Below, one piece after another: positions 47,873-58,121 of a stretch of 64,000 bases of DNA. A program made the translations under genes and the position numbers. The notes under the pieces were generated by a model. That model had not been told where the DNA came from, searched no databases, and saw only the letters and a list, made by a program, of their open reading frames with translations. Position 1 is the stretch's first letter; each line of letters opens with the position of its first letter. Source of the DNA: Candidatus Woesearchaeota archaeon (GTDB lineage: Archaea; Nanobdellota; Nanobdellia; SCGC-AAA011-G17; UBA489). Location: NCBI GenBank assembly GCA_018302985.1, contig JAGVZA010000003.1:44426-108425 (forward strand). Direction: 5' to 3'.

Positions 47873-48721
47873 ATGTCAGCAATATTAGGATTTTTAGCAG
47901 TTCTAGTATCCATCTTTTGTTGGGGATCTTATTTTGTTCCCTTGAAAAAAATTAAGAATTATGATCCTTTCGCAATGCAAATATTGGTCGGCATAGGAGT
48001 ATTTCTTTCAAGCCTTTTTGTTTTAGTATTTCATCAGGGTTTAGTTTTCTCTTTTTGGGCATTTTTAGCAGGACTTTTATGGGCTGCAGGGAATATCATA
48101 GCAGTAAGCGCACTTAAACATCTTGACTTATCTCGGGCAGCTCCTCTCTGGTCCGCTGTTTTTGCAATCTCAACGTTTTTATGGGGAATTCTTTTTTTTC
48201 AAGAACTATTAGGATCATTACTTTTAGGTATTTTAGGAGTTATTTTATTATTGACAGGAGTTATAGCACTTTCTTCTACTGGTACAACAAGTAAAAAAAC
48301 TATGACAACACAAGGTATATTATTGACTATTTTAGCAGGCTTAGTTTGGGGCGTTTATATGGTTCCCTTTAAACTCTCTGGATTACCGCCTTTAGATTTT
48401 CTTTTTCCTATGTCTTTAGGTGTTCTCTTTGTCAGTCTTCTTATTTATCTTCTTAAGAGACCGTCGCTACAGAAAACTATTTTATTTAAGGGCGCATTAT
48501 CTGGGATATTATGGAATATAGGGAATGTAGTTAGCTTCTTTGCTATACTTGCTTTAGGCATTGCTGTTGTTGGTCCACTAACTCAAGTTAATATTTTTGT
48601 TCACATGGCTTGGGGACTATTTTACTTTAAAGAAGCAGTTGAAAAAAAAGAAAGGATCAAATTGATTTTAGGGTCTCTCGTTCTCTTTATAGGGGCGATT
48701 ATTTTAGGATTTACTGTATAA
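47873..48721 (+). CDS. DMT/GRP-type (EamA-like) sugar transporter
   Basis: Ten hydrophobic segments; CWGSYFVPLKKI and VWGVYMVPFKLSG internal duplication. Confidence 0.75.
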   Translation: MSAILGFLAVLVSIFCWGSYFVPLKKIKNYDPFAMQILVGIGVFLSSLFVLVFHQGLVFSFWAFLAGLLWAAGNIIAVSALKHLDLSRAAPLWSAVFAISTFLWGILFFQELLGSLLLGILGVILLLTGVIALSSTGTTSKKTMTTQGILLTILAGLVWGVYMVPFKLSGLPPLDFLFPMSLGVLFVSLLIYLLKRPSLQKTILFKGALSGILWNIGNVVSFFAILALGIAVVGPLTQVNIFVHMAWGLFYFKEAVEKKERIKLILGSLVLFIGAIILGFTV

Positions 48722-48739
48722 TTTTGATACTTCTTTATA

Positions 48740-48765
48740 GTGGTGAAAATGGAAAGATTTAAATA
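48740..48765 (+). promoter_or_regulatory. BRE/TATA promoter with shared upstream GTGGTGAAAA element (copy 2)
   Basis: GTGGTGAAAATGGAAAGATTTAAATA. Confidence 0.65.
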
Positions 48766-48787
48766 TGCCTCTTTATGCTATTTTTGT

Positions 48788-49480
48788 ATGAGAATTGACT
48801 TTAATGATACTATCGAAGGTAAAGATCGACTTCAACCCTTTATTACTGAACAAGCTCCTATTATAGAACATATGTTTGGACCTCTTATGGGAGATGCGAA
48901 TAAATGCAAAAGAATTAATCTATCTGTTGATACTTATAAATTAGAAACTACTCTTGTAGATGTTTTAGAATCATCTTTTACTAAAAACGCTTTTCAAGTT
49001 AAGAGAAGTGCATCTAATACCATTTGGGTTAGTTCTCCTCTTCAATTTTCTCTGCGTGTAGATGGAAAACAATATGGAAGACAAGACATTCCCCACGCAT
49101 TGCCTTCTAATTTACAAGATAATTATGAACTTCTTCAAGTAGAAACTGTAGAACACCATGGAAAATTCCTTTGGTTTTCTTATAAAACAGGAGAAACAAA
49201 AACTACAACGTATAGACAAATTCCTCGAGTTGCTGTTACAGGTAGCATTTTATTTGAGCAATTAAAAGGTATTGAACCTTCTCCAGTGTTAGATATACTA
49301 AAAAAACTAGGTTATGCTGCTTCTGTTATTCCTACACCTAAAGAATTAGGAGATCTTTTACAAGCGATGCAAAGAACAGTAGATTGTGATGGTTCTAGTG
49401 GTTATCGCTCTTCACGTGATGATGATGGTCTTATTACTGGAGGTCCCATTGGAACTTTCTTAGGGAGTCTTGGATTATAA
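48788..49480 (+). CDS. Hypothetical protein (start corrected downstream of TATA box)
   Basis: TTTAAATA at 48758, ATG 48788 30 nt downstream. Confidence 0.6.
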   Translation: MRIDFNDTIEGKDRLQPFITEQAPIIEHMFGPLMGDANKCKRINLSVDTYKLETTLVDVLESSFTKNAFQVKRSASNTIWVSSPLQFSLRVDGKQYGRQDIPHALPSNLQDNYELLQVETVEHHGKFLWFSYKTGETKTTTYRQIPRVAVTGSILFEQLKGIEPSPVLDILKKLGYAASVIPTPKELGDLLQAMQRTVDCDGSSGYRSSRDDDGLITGGPIGTFLGSLGL

Positions 49481-49548
49481 TTATTTTAGGATTTGCAGTC
49501 CAAGCCTAATTTCAATACTTTTTTAAACGTCCTTATTAGCACTATTCT

Positions 49549-50799
49549 ATGTTAGATCACCTTAAAAAAACAGATCCTGAAACTTACGCATTTTTACAGC
49601 AAGAGCTGGAACGACAGAAGAATACTCTTAATCTTATAGCTTCAGAAAATTATGCAAGTCTTGCAGTGCTTGAAGCTTTAGGCTCTGTCGCTACTAACAA
49701 ATATGCTGAAGGATATCCCTCTAGACGCTATTATGCAGGCAATACTTATATCGATGGCATTGAAGCTTTAGCCATTAGTCGAGCGAAGAGTCTCTTCAAC
49801 GCAGAACATGCAAATGTACAACCACTTTCAGGAGCTCCAGCAAATTTAGCAGTTTATACAGCACTACTCAAACCCGGAGATACTATCTTATCTCTGGATC
49901 TTAACTATGGCGGACATTTGACTCATGGTAGTCCAGTTACTGCAGTTTCTCATTTTTATCGTTTTGTGCATTACAAGGCTGACAAAAAAACTGGAAAGAT
50001 TGACTTTGTCGAAGTAGAAGCGCTCGCAAAAAAGGAAAAACCTAAACTCATTCTTGCTGGCTATTCCTCTTATTCCAAAGAAATCGATTACAAAGAATTC
50101 AAACGTATTGCTGACCTTGTTGGCGCTTATACCATGGCAGATATTTCTCATATTGCTGGATTAATTGTTGCTGGTGAGATGCAAAATCCTACTCTTCTAT
50201 TTGATGTAGTGACTACAACTACTCATAAAACTTTGCGAGGTCCACGTGGTGGTCTTATTTTATGCAAAGAAAAAATTGCATTCCTAATTGATAAGGCAGT
50301 TTTTCCAGGATTACAAGGAGGACCACACCCTCATTCTTTAGCAGCGAAAGCAGTTTGTTTTCAAGAAGCATTACAACCAGCATTTAGACAGTATGCAAAA
50401 CAAATCAAAAAAAATGCAGCAGCTTTATGCAAAGCATTACTCAAAAGAAATTTTACTATTGTCTTTGGAAATACAGAAAATCATTTACTTCTCATAGATT
50501 TAACCAATAAAAATATTTCAGGAAAGCAAGCACAAGACTCTTTAGAAAAAGTAGGCCTAATTGTGAATAAAAATGTTATTCCAGAAGATACTAGAAAACC
50601 CTTAGATCCTTCAGGCATACGTATAGGCACACCAGCAGTCACTACTCGCGGTCTTAAAGAAGAACATATGGAAATGATCGCGCAATGGATTGATGAAGTG
50701 ATACAAAACAGCAACGATGACGCGAAATTGACACAAATACACAGACAAGTGCAAAAACTTGCTCAACAATTTCCTATCTATAAGGAGTTAAATTACTAA
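49549..50799 (+). CDS. glyA: Serine hydroxymethyltransferase
   Basis: NLIASENYAS, NKYAEGYPSRRYYAG, TTTTHKTLRGPRGGLIL. Confidence 0.95.
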   Translation: MLDHLKKTDPETYAFLQQELERQKNTLNLIASENYASLAVLEALGSVATNKYAEGYPSRRYYAGNTYIDGIEALAISRAKSLFNAEHANVQPLSGAPANLAVYTALLKPGDTILSLDLNYGGHLTHGSPVTAVSHFYRFVHYKADKKTGKIDFVEVEALAKKEKPKLILAGYSSYSKEIDYKEFKRIADLVGAYTMADISHIAGLIVAGEMQNPTLLFDVVTTTTHKTLRGPRGGLILCKEKIAFLIDKAVFPGLQGGPHPHSLAAKAVCFQEALQPAFRQYAKQIKKNAAALCKALLKRNFTIVFGNTENHLLLIDLTNKNISGKQAQDSLEKVGLIVNKNVIPEDTRKPLDPSGIRIGTPAVTTRGLKEEHMEMIAQWIDEVIQNSNDDAKLTQIHRQVQKLAQQFPIYKELNY

Positions 50800-51632
50800 T
50801 GACTGCTACACTTTTGGATGGAAAAAAAGTAGCACAACACTTACAGCAAGAACTCAAGAAAAAAATACAACGTCTCAAGAAAAAACCTCATTTAGTAGCT
50901 GTGCTTGTTGGAGATGATCCTCTTTCTACTCTTTATGTCAACACCAAAGAGAAAGCATGCGCGATTGTCGGCATAACTTCTTCGAAAAAACAATTACCCG
51001 CTACTATTTCTGAACAAGAACTCATCAAAACTATTACTACTTTGAATACCGACGCCTCAGTCACAGGCATTTTAGTACAGCTTCCTCTTCCTTCTCACAT
51101 AAATCAGACGACTATTCTCTCCGCTATTGATCCAAAAAAAGATGTTGATGGTATGACTCCTTTTCAACTAGGCACTCTTGCTTTAGGCAAAGAAGAATTA
51201 GTTTCTTGCACAGCAAAAGGCATTCTCACACTTTTAGATTTTTATAAAATTCCTCTACAAGGAAAACATGTAGTTATCATTAATCATAGTATTCTTATTG
51301 GTAAACCTTTAAGCTTACTTTTGCTTCAGAGAAACGCTACAGTTACTGTTTGTCATGCGTATACTCAAAACTTAGAAACACTTACTCTTCAAGCTGATAT
51401 TTTAATTAGTGGTGTTGGCAAACCTGCTTTCATCAAAGCTTCGATGGTAAAAAAGGGAGCAGTTGTTGTTGACGTTGGTATTAGCAAAACAGCTAAAGGT
51501 ATTGTAGGTGATGTAGACTTCAAAGAAGTCAGCGCTAAAGCCTCTTTTATAACTCCTGTGCCTGGTGGCGTTGGTCCTATGACTATTGCAATTCTTTTAC
51601 AGAATACTTACGAAGCTTCTACTTATCAATAG
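50799..51632 (+). CDS. folD: Methylene-THF dehydrogenase/cyclohydrolase FolD
   Basis: ILVQLPLPSHIN, DPKKDVDGMTPFQLG, PVPGGVGPMTIAILLQNT. Confidence 0.95.
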   Translation: MTATLLDGKKVAQHLQQELKKKIQRLKKKPHLVAVLVGDDPLSTLYVNTKEKACAIVGITSSKKQLPATISEQELIKTITTLNTDASVTGILVQLPLPSHINQTTILSAIDPKKDVDGMTPFQLGTLALGKEELVSCTAKGILTLLDFYKIPLQGKHVVIINHSILIGKPLSLLLLQRNATVTVCHAYTQNLETLTLQADILISGVGKPAFIKASMVKKGAVVVDVGISKTAKGIVGDVDFKEVSAKASFITPVPGGVGPMTIAILLQNTYEASTYQ

Positions 51633-51673
51633 CTCACGAAATGTTTATATAACAAGTTTTACTCTTTTTGCTC

Positions 51674-52693
51674 ATGACATCTTCAGATAAAATATTGTAC
51701 ATTGGTTATGGGTTTAATGGAGAACCTGGCCTAGACTCTTTGTTCAAACATGGCTCTTTTACTATTGTAGGTGTTGTAACTCCTCCAGCTGATGCACACT
51801 GGCATCGTCGACTCTATCCAAAAGGATTGCCTGTAGAACATTTAGCAAGAAAACATAATATTCCTATTTATCAGACTGATGATAATCAAGAAATCTATCG
51901 CCTTATTAAAAAAACTCAACCTCTTTCTATTATGATGTGTTATTATACTAAAATTATTTCCCCCGAAATTTTACAATCTGGACCTTCTTTTTTTAATGTT
52001 CATCATGGCTGTCACTTACCTCGTTTAAGAGGGAGCAGTAATACTGAATGGGCTGTACGTAATGGCATCAATAAAATTACTGTTAGCTTATTTCAAGTAG
52101 TTCCTGGATTGGATGAGGGTGATCTTTACTGGGAGCCAGAAATAACTATTACTAGCGATGAGACTGTAGCTGATATGCGCAGAAAAATGAATGAAGTCTT
52201 ACGAAAAGATTTAGGGAAGGTGTACGCACATATTCTCCATCCAAAACAATCTTCTGCATTATCTAAACAAGTATTTCGCAGACCACAAAAAGAACGAGGA
52301 GCGACTTATGCTAGCTCTATTCGTGAAGAGGACAATGTTATTGATTGGACTAGACCTGCTCGAAAAATTTACAATCTTATTCGCAGTGGCTGTGATCCGG
52401 AAGTTGCAGCTGTCTCTACTTTTTATCAGGGAAACCCTATACGCATCTGGGCAGCACGCATGATACCAACTACTAAAGTTTGGGAAGGACATATTCCTGG
52501 AAAACCTGTTGCTCGAAGTGACGATGGTGTAGAAATTTTGACAGGAGACAAAAAATATACTATTCTTTTGAAAGAAGTTGAAGTGAACGGACAACGTATG
52601 CCTGCAAAACAAGCAATCACCTCAATTCGCGATACTTTGGGACTTTCTCAATTGGAATTATGGCGCATGTTTCAAGCATTAAAAAAGAATTAA
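51674..52693 (+). CDS. Formyltransferase family protein (Fmt/ArnA-like, two-domain)
   Basis: FNVHHGCHLPRLRGSSNTEWAVRNG, PGLDEGDLYWE, C-term NVIDWTRPARKIYNLIRS...GNPIRIWAA; TATA 51644-51651, ATG 30 nt downstream. Confidence 0.82.
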   Translation: MTSSDKILYIGYGFNGEPGLDSLFKHGSFTIVGVVTPPADAHWHRRLYPKGLPVEHLARKHNIPIYQTDDNQEIYRLIKKTQPLSIMMCYYTKIISPEILQSGPSFFNVHHGCHLPRLRGSSNTEWAVRNGINKITVSLFQVVPGLDEGDLYWEPEITITSDETVADMRRKMNEVLRKDLGKVYAHILHPKQSSALSKQVFRRPQKERGATYASSIREEDNVIDWTRPARKIYNLIRSGCDPEVAAVSTFYQGNPIRIWAARMIPTTKVWEGHIPGKPVARSDDGVEILTGDKKYTILLKEVEVNGQRMPAKQAITSIRDTLGLSQLELWRMFQALKKN

Positions 52694-52714
52694 TCTCTGA
52701 CTTTTTTATTTTCT

Positions 52715-53677
52715 CTATTTCTTTTTTCTTATAAACCAACTTCTAATAAATCCAAAAGCGTAAGGAACATTCTGCATATAACTTACTAAAGGACCTAATA
52801 ATACATACCCTCTATGCTTATGTTTTTTAGCCTGTAAAAATAATTGGATATATCTCATCATAAGCAGTATAGGATGTAGCAACACATACCAGAAAAATAG
52901 TGGATTAAAAAAACCAAGTACAATGCATACGAGTGGTGAAAGGAAAAATGCAATTTTGAGCAATTGTTTCTTGTCTGATCTAATAATTTCCTCATTTAAT
53001 TTTCCAAATTTGTAGCTATATTTGATCAGTGCCTTTGGCTCATCTCTCCATTGGTGCCACCATTCTGCTTTTGGCTCATAAATTAGTTTGTAGCCATGCT
53101 TGAGGAGAGCTCTGTTGAAAAAAATATCAATACCCCATCCAGCATCTGGATTGAAACCACCTACTTTATCATAAGCCGCGCGGGAAAATGTTCTTGGCAG
53201 GATTCTTCCCTCTTTTGTTTCTCTTTCTAGCCTAGGAATATTATTATATCTTAAACTCCAAACTACATCGCGAAATTTTGCCAACCATTTACCAGATGGC
53301 CAAATGATTACCTTCCCGACAACGCCCGCAACATCGCCTTTGATTAATGGAACAGTCAACTCTAGATACTTAGGCATTATTTTCGCATTGGCATCAGCCA
53401 TATAAATGACCTCACCTGTCGCATGTTTCATAGCTTCCATATAATAATGTGTTGCCCACTTTCCTGGAATATTTTTAACGTAATAATATTTAATCCACTT
53501 GTATTTTTTCGCGTATTTTTTCGCGATTTCTGTACATTTTCTTCCTGGATGAGCGTTGTCGAGAAGAATAATTTCTTTATTTTTATAGGTTTGATCCATA
53601 AACGCTAGAATAGTTTCTTCTAAAATGTCATCTTCATTAAAAAAAGGACAAATAATTGAGACTTTTTTCATCTTCAA
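52715..53677 (-). CDS. Glycosyltransferase family 2
   Basis: VSIICPFFNEDDILEETI, VIYMADANAKIMP. Confidence 0.88.
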   Translation of the reverse strand: MKMKKVSIICPFFNEDDILEETILAFMDQTYKNKEIILLDNAHPGRKCTEIAKKYAKKYKWIKYYYVKNIPGKWATHYYMEAMKHATGEVIYMADANAKIMPKYLELTVPLIKGDVAGVVGKVIIWPSGKWLAKFRDVVWSLRYNNIPRLERETKEGRILPRTFSRAAYDKVGGFNPDAGWGIDIFFNRALLKHGYKLIYEPKAEWWHQWRDEPKALIKYSYKFGKLNEEIIRSDKKQLLKIAFFLSPLVCIVLGFFNPLFFWYVLLHPILLMMRYIQLFLQAKKHKHRGYVLLGPLVSYMQNVPYAFGFIRSWFIRKKK

Positions 53678-53771
53678 CCTGAAAACATTTTACTGATTTT
53701 ATAAGCATATCTATTTATTTTTTTCTTGCATTATTCACTATAAACCTTAAAAAGGCTTTATTTATTTTTAA

Positions 53772-53814
53772 GTCATTTTCATATAGTGTGTAGGACACTG
53801 TCATTTTCATATAG
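53772..53814 (+). repeat. 15-bp direct repeat GTCATTTTCATATAG x2 flanking AGTGT-GTAGG-ACACT hairpin
   Basis: Copies at 53772-53786 and 53800-53814. Confidence 0.7.
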
Positions 53815-53849
53815 AAAAGCTTAAAAAGGCCCACTACTGAGTGATTACT

Positions 53850-54740
53850 ATGTCAGCAGTTAAACTCTCTTTTGGTTATGATGTAGAACGTCCTTATGGA
53901 AAATGGGCTAGTTCAGAACGTGCTCCAGCTATGCAGAAAAATGAAATTGATACCTGCCAAAAGCTTAATACACTCTTTAATCAAGAGGGTGTTCCTCGAA
54001 CTTTTTTCGTTCTAGGTAGCTTCTTAGAACGCTGTACAGACAGTATGAGCAAAGGTCAACTTCGCGCTTCACTCAACGCAGACAATCCTTTAGCAGATAT
54101 TCAACAACATAGCTATTCACATCAAGTTATTCGACATGTAGAAGGATCTATTGACAAGACGGTTATGACTCCTGCAGAATTTGCTGCAGACTTAGAACGA
54201 GCTAACCAAGTTCTTGAAGACATTCTTGGAGTTACTCCTGCTGGTTTACGAGCTCCTTTAGGATATGATCATGATTTAAGCGATATTCCAGAAGTTGTTG
54301 CTCAACTTCAACGATTACATTTTTCCTATGTTTCTTCCAATATGCGCGGAACACCAACTTCTTATCGTGCTTTTTTAACTACAGAACGACAACCCCATAC
54401 TTATGCTCATGTAGGTTTTCCCCATGTAGTTGAAATTCCCACTCATGGTTGGCAAGATGCTATTTATACTGTAGAACACGCACAAAAAATGTTAGGGACA
54501 AAACCTGACTCTCCAGACAAAGCAGTTGAACATTATACAGAGCTTTTACAAATAGCAAAATCTCTAGCTCCATTAAATGATAACAAAGCTATTTATGTTT
54601 CTCTTTGCTTACATCCTTGGGCTGTAGCTGAATACGATCCTCAACTTGAAGTTCATAAAAGAATTATTGACGCCGCAAGAAAGCAACATGTCGAAATTGT
54701 TTCTTATAAAGATGTAGCAAATGAGGTTCTTAACCAATAA
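53850..54740 (+). CDS. Polysaccharide deacetylase (NodB-like)
   Basis: LSFGYDVERP, FFVLGSFLERC, IQQHSYSHQVI, PAGLRAPLGY. Confidence 0.78.
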   Translation: MSAVKLSFGYDVERPYGKWASSERAPAMQKNEIDTCQKLNTLFNQEGVPRTFFVLGSFLERCTDSMSKGQLRASLNADNPLADIQQHSYSHQVIRHVEGSIDKTVMTPAEFAADLERANQVLEDILGVTPAGLRAPLGYDHDLSDIPEVVAQLQRLHFSYVSSNMRGTPTSYRAFLTTERQPHTYAHVGFPHVVEIPTHGWQDAIYTVEHAQKMLGTKPDSPDKAVEHYTELLQIAKSLAPLNDNKAIYVSLCLHPWAVAEYDPQLEVHKRIIDAARKQHVEIVSYKDVANEVLNQ

Positions 54741-54745
54741 TTACT

Positions 54746-55285
54746 ATGACAACGCATCCTAATGTTAAAGGATTACACACTATTGTGAATGAATTTGTTG
54801 TTTTTGGTAACGATAGCGCAGTATGGCATTTTTGCAATCTTTTTGGTACAGAAAAAGAACCAATAGTGATTGGTGATAGAACTCAGATAGGAAGCTATAC
54901 TGAAATTAGACCCGGCACTAGAATAGGTAATAATTGTCGTCTTCAAACATCTCTATTTATTGGTGAAAGAACAACCATTGGTGATTATGTTTTTATTGGT
55001 CCTGGAACTCGTTTTATGGTTGATAAATTTCCTTCTGTTTCTAAAGTATTTGATCGTAGCTATGTTATATCTCCCATTACTGTAAAAGATCATGCAGTTA
55101 TAGGCGGCGGTGTTTTACTTGGTCCTGGTGTTACTGTAGGAAAATGTGCTTTCATTGGCATGGGATCAGTTGTTACTCGTGATGTTTCTGATTACGCTGT
55201 TGTTGTCGGTAACCCCGCAAGGCAAATAGGAAATGTACATGACAAAAAATATGCTACTGCTTTTCCAGAATTTAAAGATCTTTAA
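54746..55285 (+). CDS. Left-handed beta-helix acyltransferase
   Basis: Hexapeptide repeats (IGSYTEIRPGTRIGNNCRLQ; IGGGVLLGPGVTVGKCAFIGMGSVV). Confidence 0.88.
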   Translation: MTTHPNVKGLHTIVNEFVVFGNDSAVWHFCNLFGTEKEPIVIGDRTQIGSYTEIRPGTRIGNNCRLQTSLFIGERTTIGDYVFIGPGTRFMVDKFPSVSKVFDRSYVISPITVKDHAVIGGGVLLGPGVTVGKCAFIGMGSVVTRDVSDYAVVVGNPARQIGNVHDKKYATAFPEFKDL

Positions 55286-55293
55286 TACATTCT

Positions 55294-55959
55294 TTATGCA
55301 CAGATACCTAGCTTTTTTAGATCAGCAATGCACCTTTCTTGGAAATCTGGTTGCGTAATATCTACATGAATCGCTGCACCTATTCCATATTTCAATGAAG
55401 CGTCAATATATTTTTGGATATCATCCACATATGCACATTGATTAAGAGGTGTTTGCAAAACACATGTTGCGGCTTCAAATAATCTTCTGTCAGGCTTCTT
55501 TGCTCCAACATTATAAGTTGTCACAAATCTTGCTCTTCCGACTGTCTCTTCTAGACCTGCAAACTTCACCATCTTTTCCATATGCAATTCATTAGTGCTT
55601 GATAATGCACATTGTGGAACACCTTTTCTCTTAAGACCTTGCATGAATGCTATAATCTTTTCATTTCTTGTAAAAATATCAGTCCACGCATCAACAAATT
55701 GTTTATAAGACATGTCAAGACCTAATTCTTTCTTCACATTTTGGTAAAATACTTGAGCGCCTATTCTACCTAGGTAAAAAGGTTCGATAAGCCCTTCATT
55801 GAATTCTCTTCCTGCTACACTATTTCCGAATAATTTTCCAGATATCTGTTCCGGGGTAAGAGCACAATGAGCACTTAGTTTTCGATCTGTTATACTTTCG
55901 TCAAAAGCTAAAACTACTCCTCCTAAATCCCACATAACTGCTGTAATACTATTTGTCAT
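55294..55959 (-). CDS. HAD-superfamily hydrolase-like protein
   Basis: MWDLGGVVLAFDES, LSSTNELHMEKMV, GAKKPDRRLFEAA, YVDDIQKYIDAS. Confidence 0.72.
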   Translation of the reverse strand: MTNSITAVMWDLGGVVLAFDESITDRKLSAHCALTPEQISGKLFGNSVAGREFNEGLIEPFYLGRIGAQVFYQNVKKELGLDMSYKQFVDAWTDIFTRNEKIIAFMQGLKRKGVPQCALSSTNELHMEKMVKFAGLEETVGRARFVTTYNVGAKKPDRRLFEAATCVLQTPLNQCAYVDDIQKYIDASLKYGIGAAIHVDITQPDFQERCIADLKKLGICA

Positions 55960-56783
55960 TCTTTCTTTTCCTTCATAAGATGAGCATACATGAGCGCATG
56001 CGAAGTTCCTTGCATTTGTATTACTTTTTTCCCCATTTCTATATTTCTTCTTCTTAAATATTCTGTTGGATCTCCGATTGCATGTTCAAGATCATTTTCA
56101 TCTACTAAAATAATTCTTTGGTGCTCTGTTGTAATGGTTTCGTTACCAAGTGAGTCACTTACACCTTCTACTTCACCTTCGAACATAAGTGCGTAATCTG
56201 ATGAATAAGTTTCCAGTGCCAATCCTAGATTTTGTATTTTTTTGAATCTTGCTTGTGATTGTTCTTTTCCTTTTTCTGTTAATTCTTCTCGTAATTCACG
56301 TGTAATTGTTTCTTGTCCATAGTTTTGTAGACTTTCACTTGTAGGTACGTCACAAAATCCTTGCGGAACAAACTCTAGACATTCTTCTTCAAGATTTCCT
56401 TTTCCTCTGATACCCATAATAAATTGTTTTCTGCCTTCTCTATCTGTGATGAAAGAAACACTTGCAGTACCAATCGGGAATATTCTATCTTTTTCATCAA
56501 TAGGTATTTCTTCTTCACAACATTTTGCTATGTATCTAAAAACAGAATACTGCATTGGAGCTATTTGAATATGCAGTGTTTCTCCTATTTGACTTGTTGC
56601 CGTAACACCCATTAATGTTCCATTAAACTTGCCCGGCGCTTTCGTCCAAAGTTCTTGCGCTTTAACTAGCACTTCTTCTGCAAATACATGCTGTGCTACT
56701 GAAAAATTGACACTACTATAATCTTGATGTATAATTTGATAGGTCATCGGACTAGGTTTTATTCTTTCCAGAAGAGTTTTCAT
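55956..56783 (-). CDS. NUDIX-like hydrolase
   Basis: ETITRELREELTEKG Nudix-type box. Confidence 0.55.
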   Translation of the reverse strand: MKTLLERIKPSPMTYQIIHQDYSSVNFSVAQHVFAEEVLVKAQELWTKAPGKFNGTLMGVTATSQIGETLHIQIAPMQYSVFRYIAKCCEEEIPIDEKDRIFPIGTASVSFITDREGRKQFIMGIRGKGNLEEECLEFVPQGFCDVPTSESLQNYGQETITRELREELTEKGKEQSQARFKKIQNLGLALETYSSDYALMFEGEVEGVSDSLGNETITTEHQRIILVDENDLEHAIGDPTEYLRRRNIEMGKKVIQMQGTSHALMYAHLMKEKKE

Positions 56784-56913
56784 TTTCTTTTTTAGGGATA
56801 TTCTCTTTATAAACCTTTCTTATTTTAACTACTCTTTAGGAGTACTTAATATTTTTGACAGTGTTTTTGCCTCTTAAAAGCAAAATTTTATAAAGCTTTT
56901 AACGACAACAAAC

Positions 56914-58023
56914 ATGGTTACGCTCCCTATTTCAGCTTTTACCATGACACACCATCCTATTATAGAAGAAGACATTCGAAACATCGCTGAGGATCTTCGC
57001 AGATACGCTCCACAACTGAGTGGCACTACTCTTTTGCTTACTGGGGGGGCTGGGTTTCTTGGCAAATACATCGTTTATACTCTTGATTACATGAATAAAC
57101 ATATCTTTCAAAAACCTTGCAAAATTATAGTTCTTGATAATTTTATTACAGGCATTAAAGAGTTGGCAATTGATCCAAATTATATTTCTCTTGTTCATCA
57201 TGATGTTTCACAACCTTACCAGACTGACGAGCATCTTGATTATATTTTTCACGCAGCAAGCATCGCTTCTCCAGTTTTCTATAAAAAATATCCTTTGGAA
57301 ACTTTAGATGTTGGCACTTTAGGCACTAGAAATATGCTTGAGCTAGCAAAACAAAAACATGTTAAAAGCATTCTCTTCTTCAGCTCGAGTGAAGTGTATG
57401 GAGATCCCGATGACAAATTTGTTCCTACTCCAGAAACTTATCATGGCAATGTTTCCTGCATAGGTCCGCGCGCTTGCTATGATGAAGCTAAACGTGTTGG
57501 TGAAACTTATGCTGTGAACTATCATCAAATTCATAGAGTTCCTGTTAAAATTATTCGCCCCTTCAATATTTATGGACCTGGTATGAAACTTGATGACCGA
57601 AGAGTTGTTCCTAATTTCGTCTTGGCAGCTTTGAAAGGAGAAAAAATTCCTCTTTATGGTGGTGGACAACATACTAGAACTTTTTGTTATATTAGTGATG
57701 CGATTACAGGTATTTTCCAAGTCTTACTTTCCCAATATAATGGAGAGCCTTTCAATATAGGATCAGATGGACAAGAAATTTCCATGGAGAGCTTAGCGAA
57801 CATTATTTCAGAACAGTTTGGCAATGGTGTTCATATTTCTCATGTGGTTGGCCCTAATGATGCTTATGAAAAAGCAGATCCTCAAAGACGCAGCCCTGAT
57901 TTACGAAAGATTCGCACTTTTGTCGGCTATGAACCTAAGACTGATGTTGTTACAGGACTAAAACGATTCATTGTCTGGGCTAAAGACCAAGATATTTCTC
58001 AATTTTCAGTTCATATTAAATAA
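56914..58023 (+). CDS. NAD-dependent epimerase/dehydratase (UDP-glucuronate decarboxylase-like)
   Basis: LLLTGGAGFLGKYIV, SSSEVYGDP, YDEAKRVGETYAV, RPFNIYGPGM; alternative ATG at 56944. Confidence 0.9.
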   Translation: MVTLPISAFTMTHHPIIEEDIRNIAEDLRRYAPQLSGTTLLLTGGAGFLGKYIVYTLDYMNKHIFQKPCKIIVLDNFITGIKELAIDPNYISLVHHDVSQPYQTDEHLDYIFHAASIASPVFYKKYPLETLDVGTLGTRNMLELAKQKHVKSILFFSSSEVYGDPDDKFVPTPETYHGNVSCIGPRACYDEAKRVGETYAVNYHQIHRVPVKIIRPFNIYGPGMKLDDRRVVPNFVLAALKGEKIPLYGGGQHTRTFCYISDAITGIFQVLLSQYNGEPFNIGSDGQEISMESLANIISEQFGNGVHISHVVGPNDAYEKADPQRRSPDLRKIRTFVGYEPKTDVVTGLKRFIVWAKDQDISQFSVHIK

Positions 58024-58087
58024 TGGATTAACAACTATAGAATGCAGAATATATGACTCTAAACAACCTCTAAAATCATTTTATCAG

Positions 58088-58100
58088 AAAGATTTATAAT
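58088..58100 (+). promoter_or_regulatory. BRE/TATA promoter of the C-methyltransferase gene
   Basis: AAAGATTTATAAT; TATA 29 nt upstream of ATG. Confidence 0.6.
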
Positions 58101-58121
58101 CCTCTAATTTACCCCCTAAAT

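Noticed and set aside
48085-48095. CTGCAGGGAAT resembling the start of a tRNA acceptor
   Set aside because: Inside the transporter coding sequence with no tRNA arms around it.
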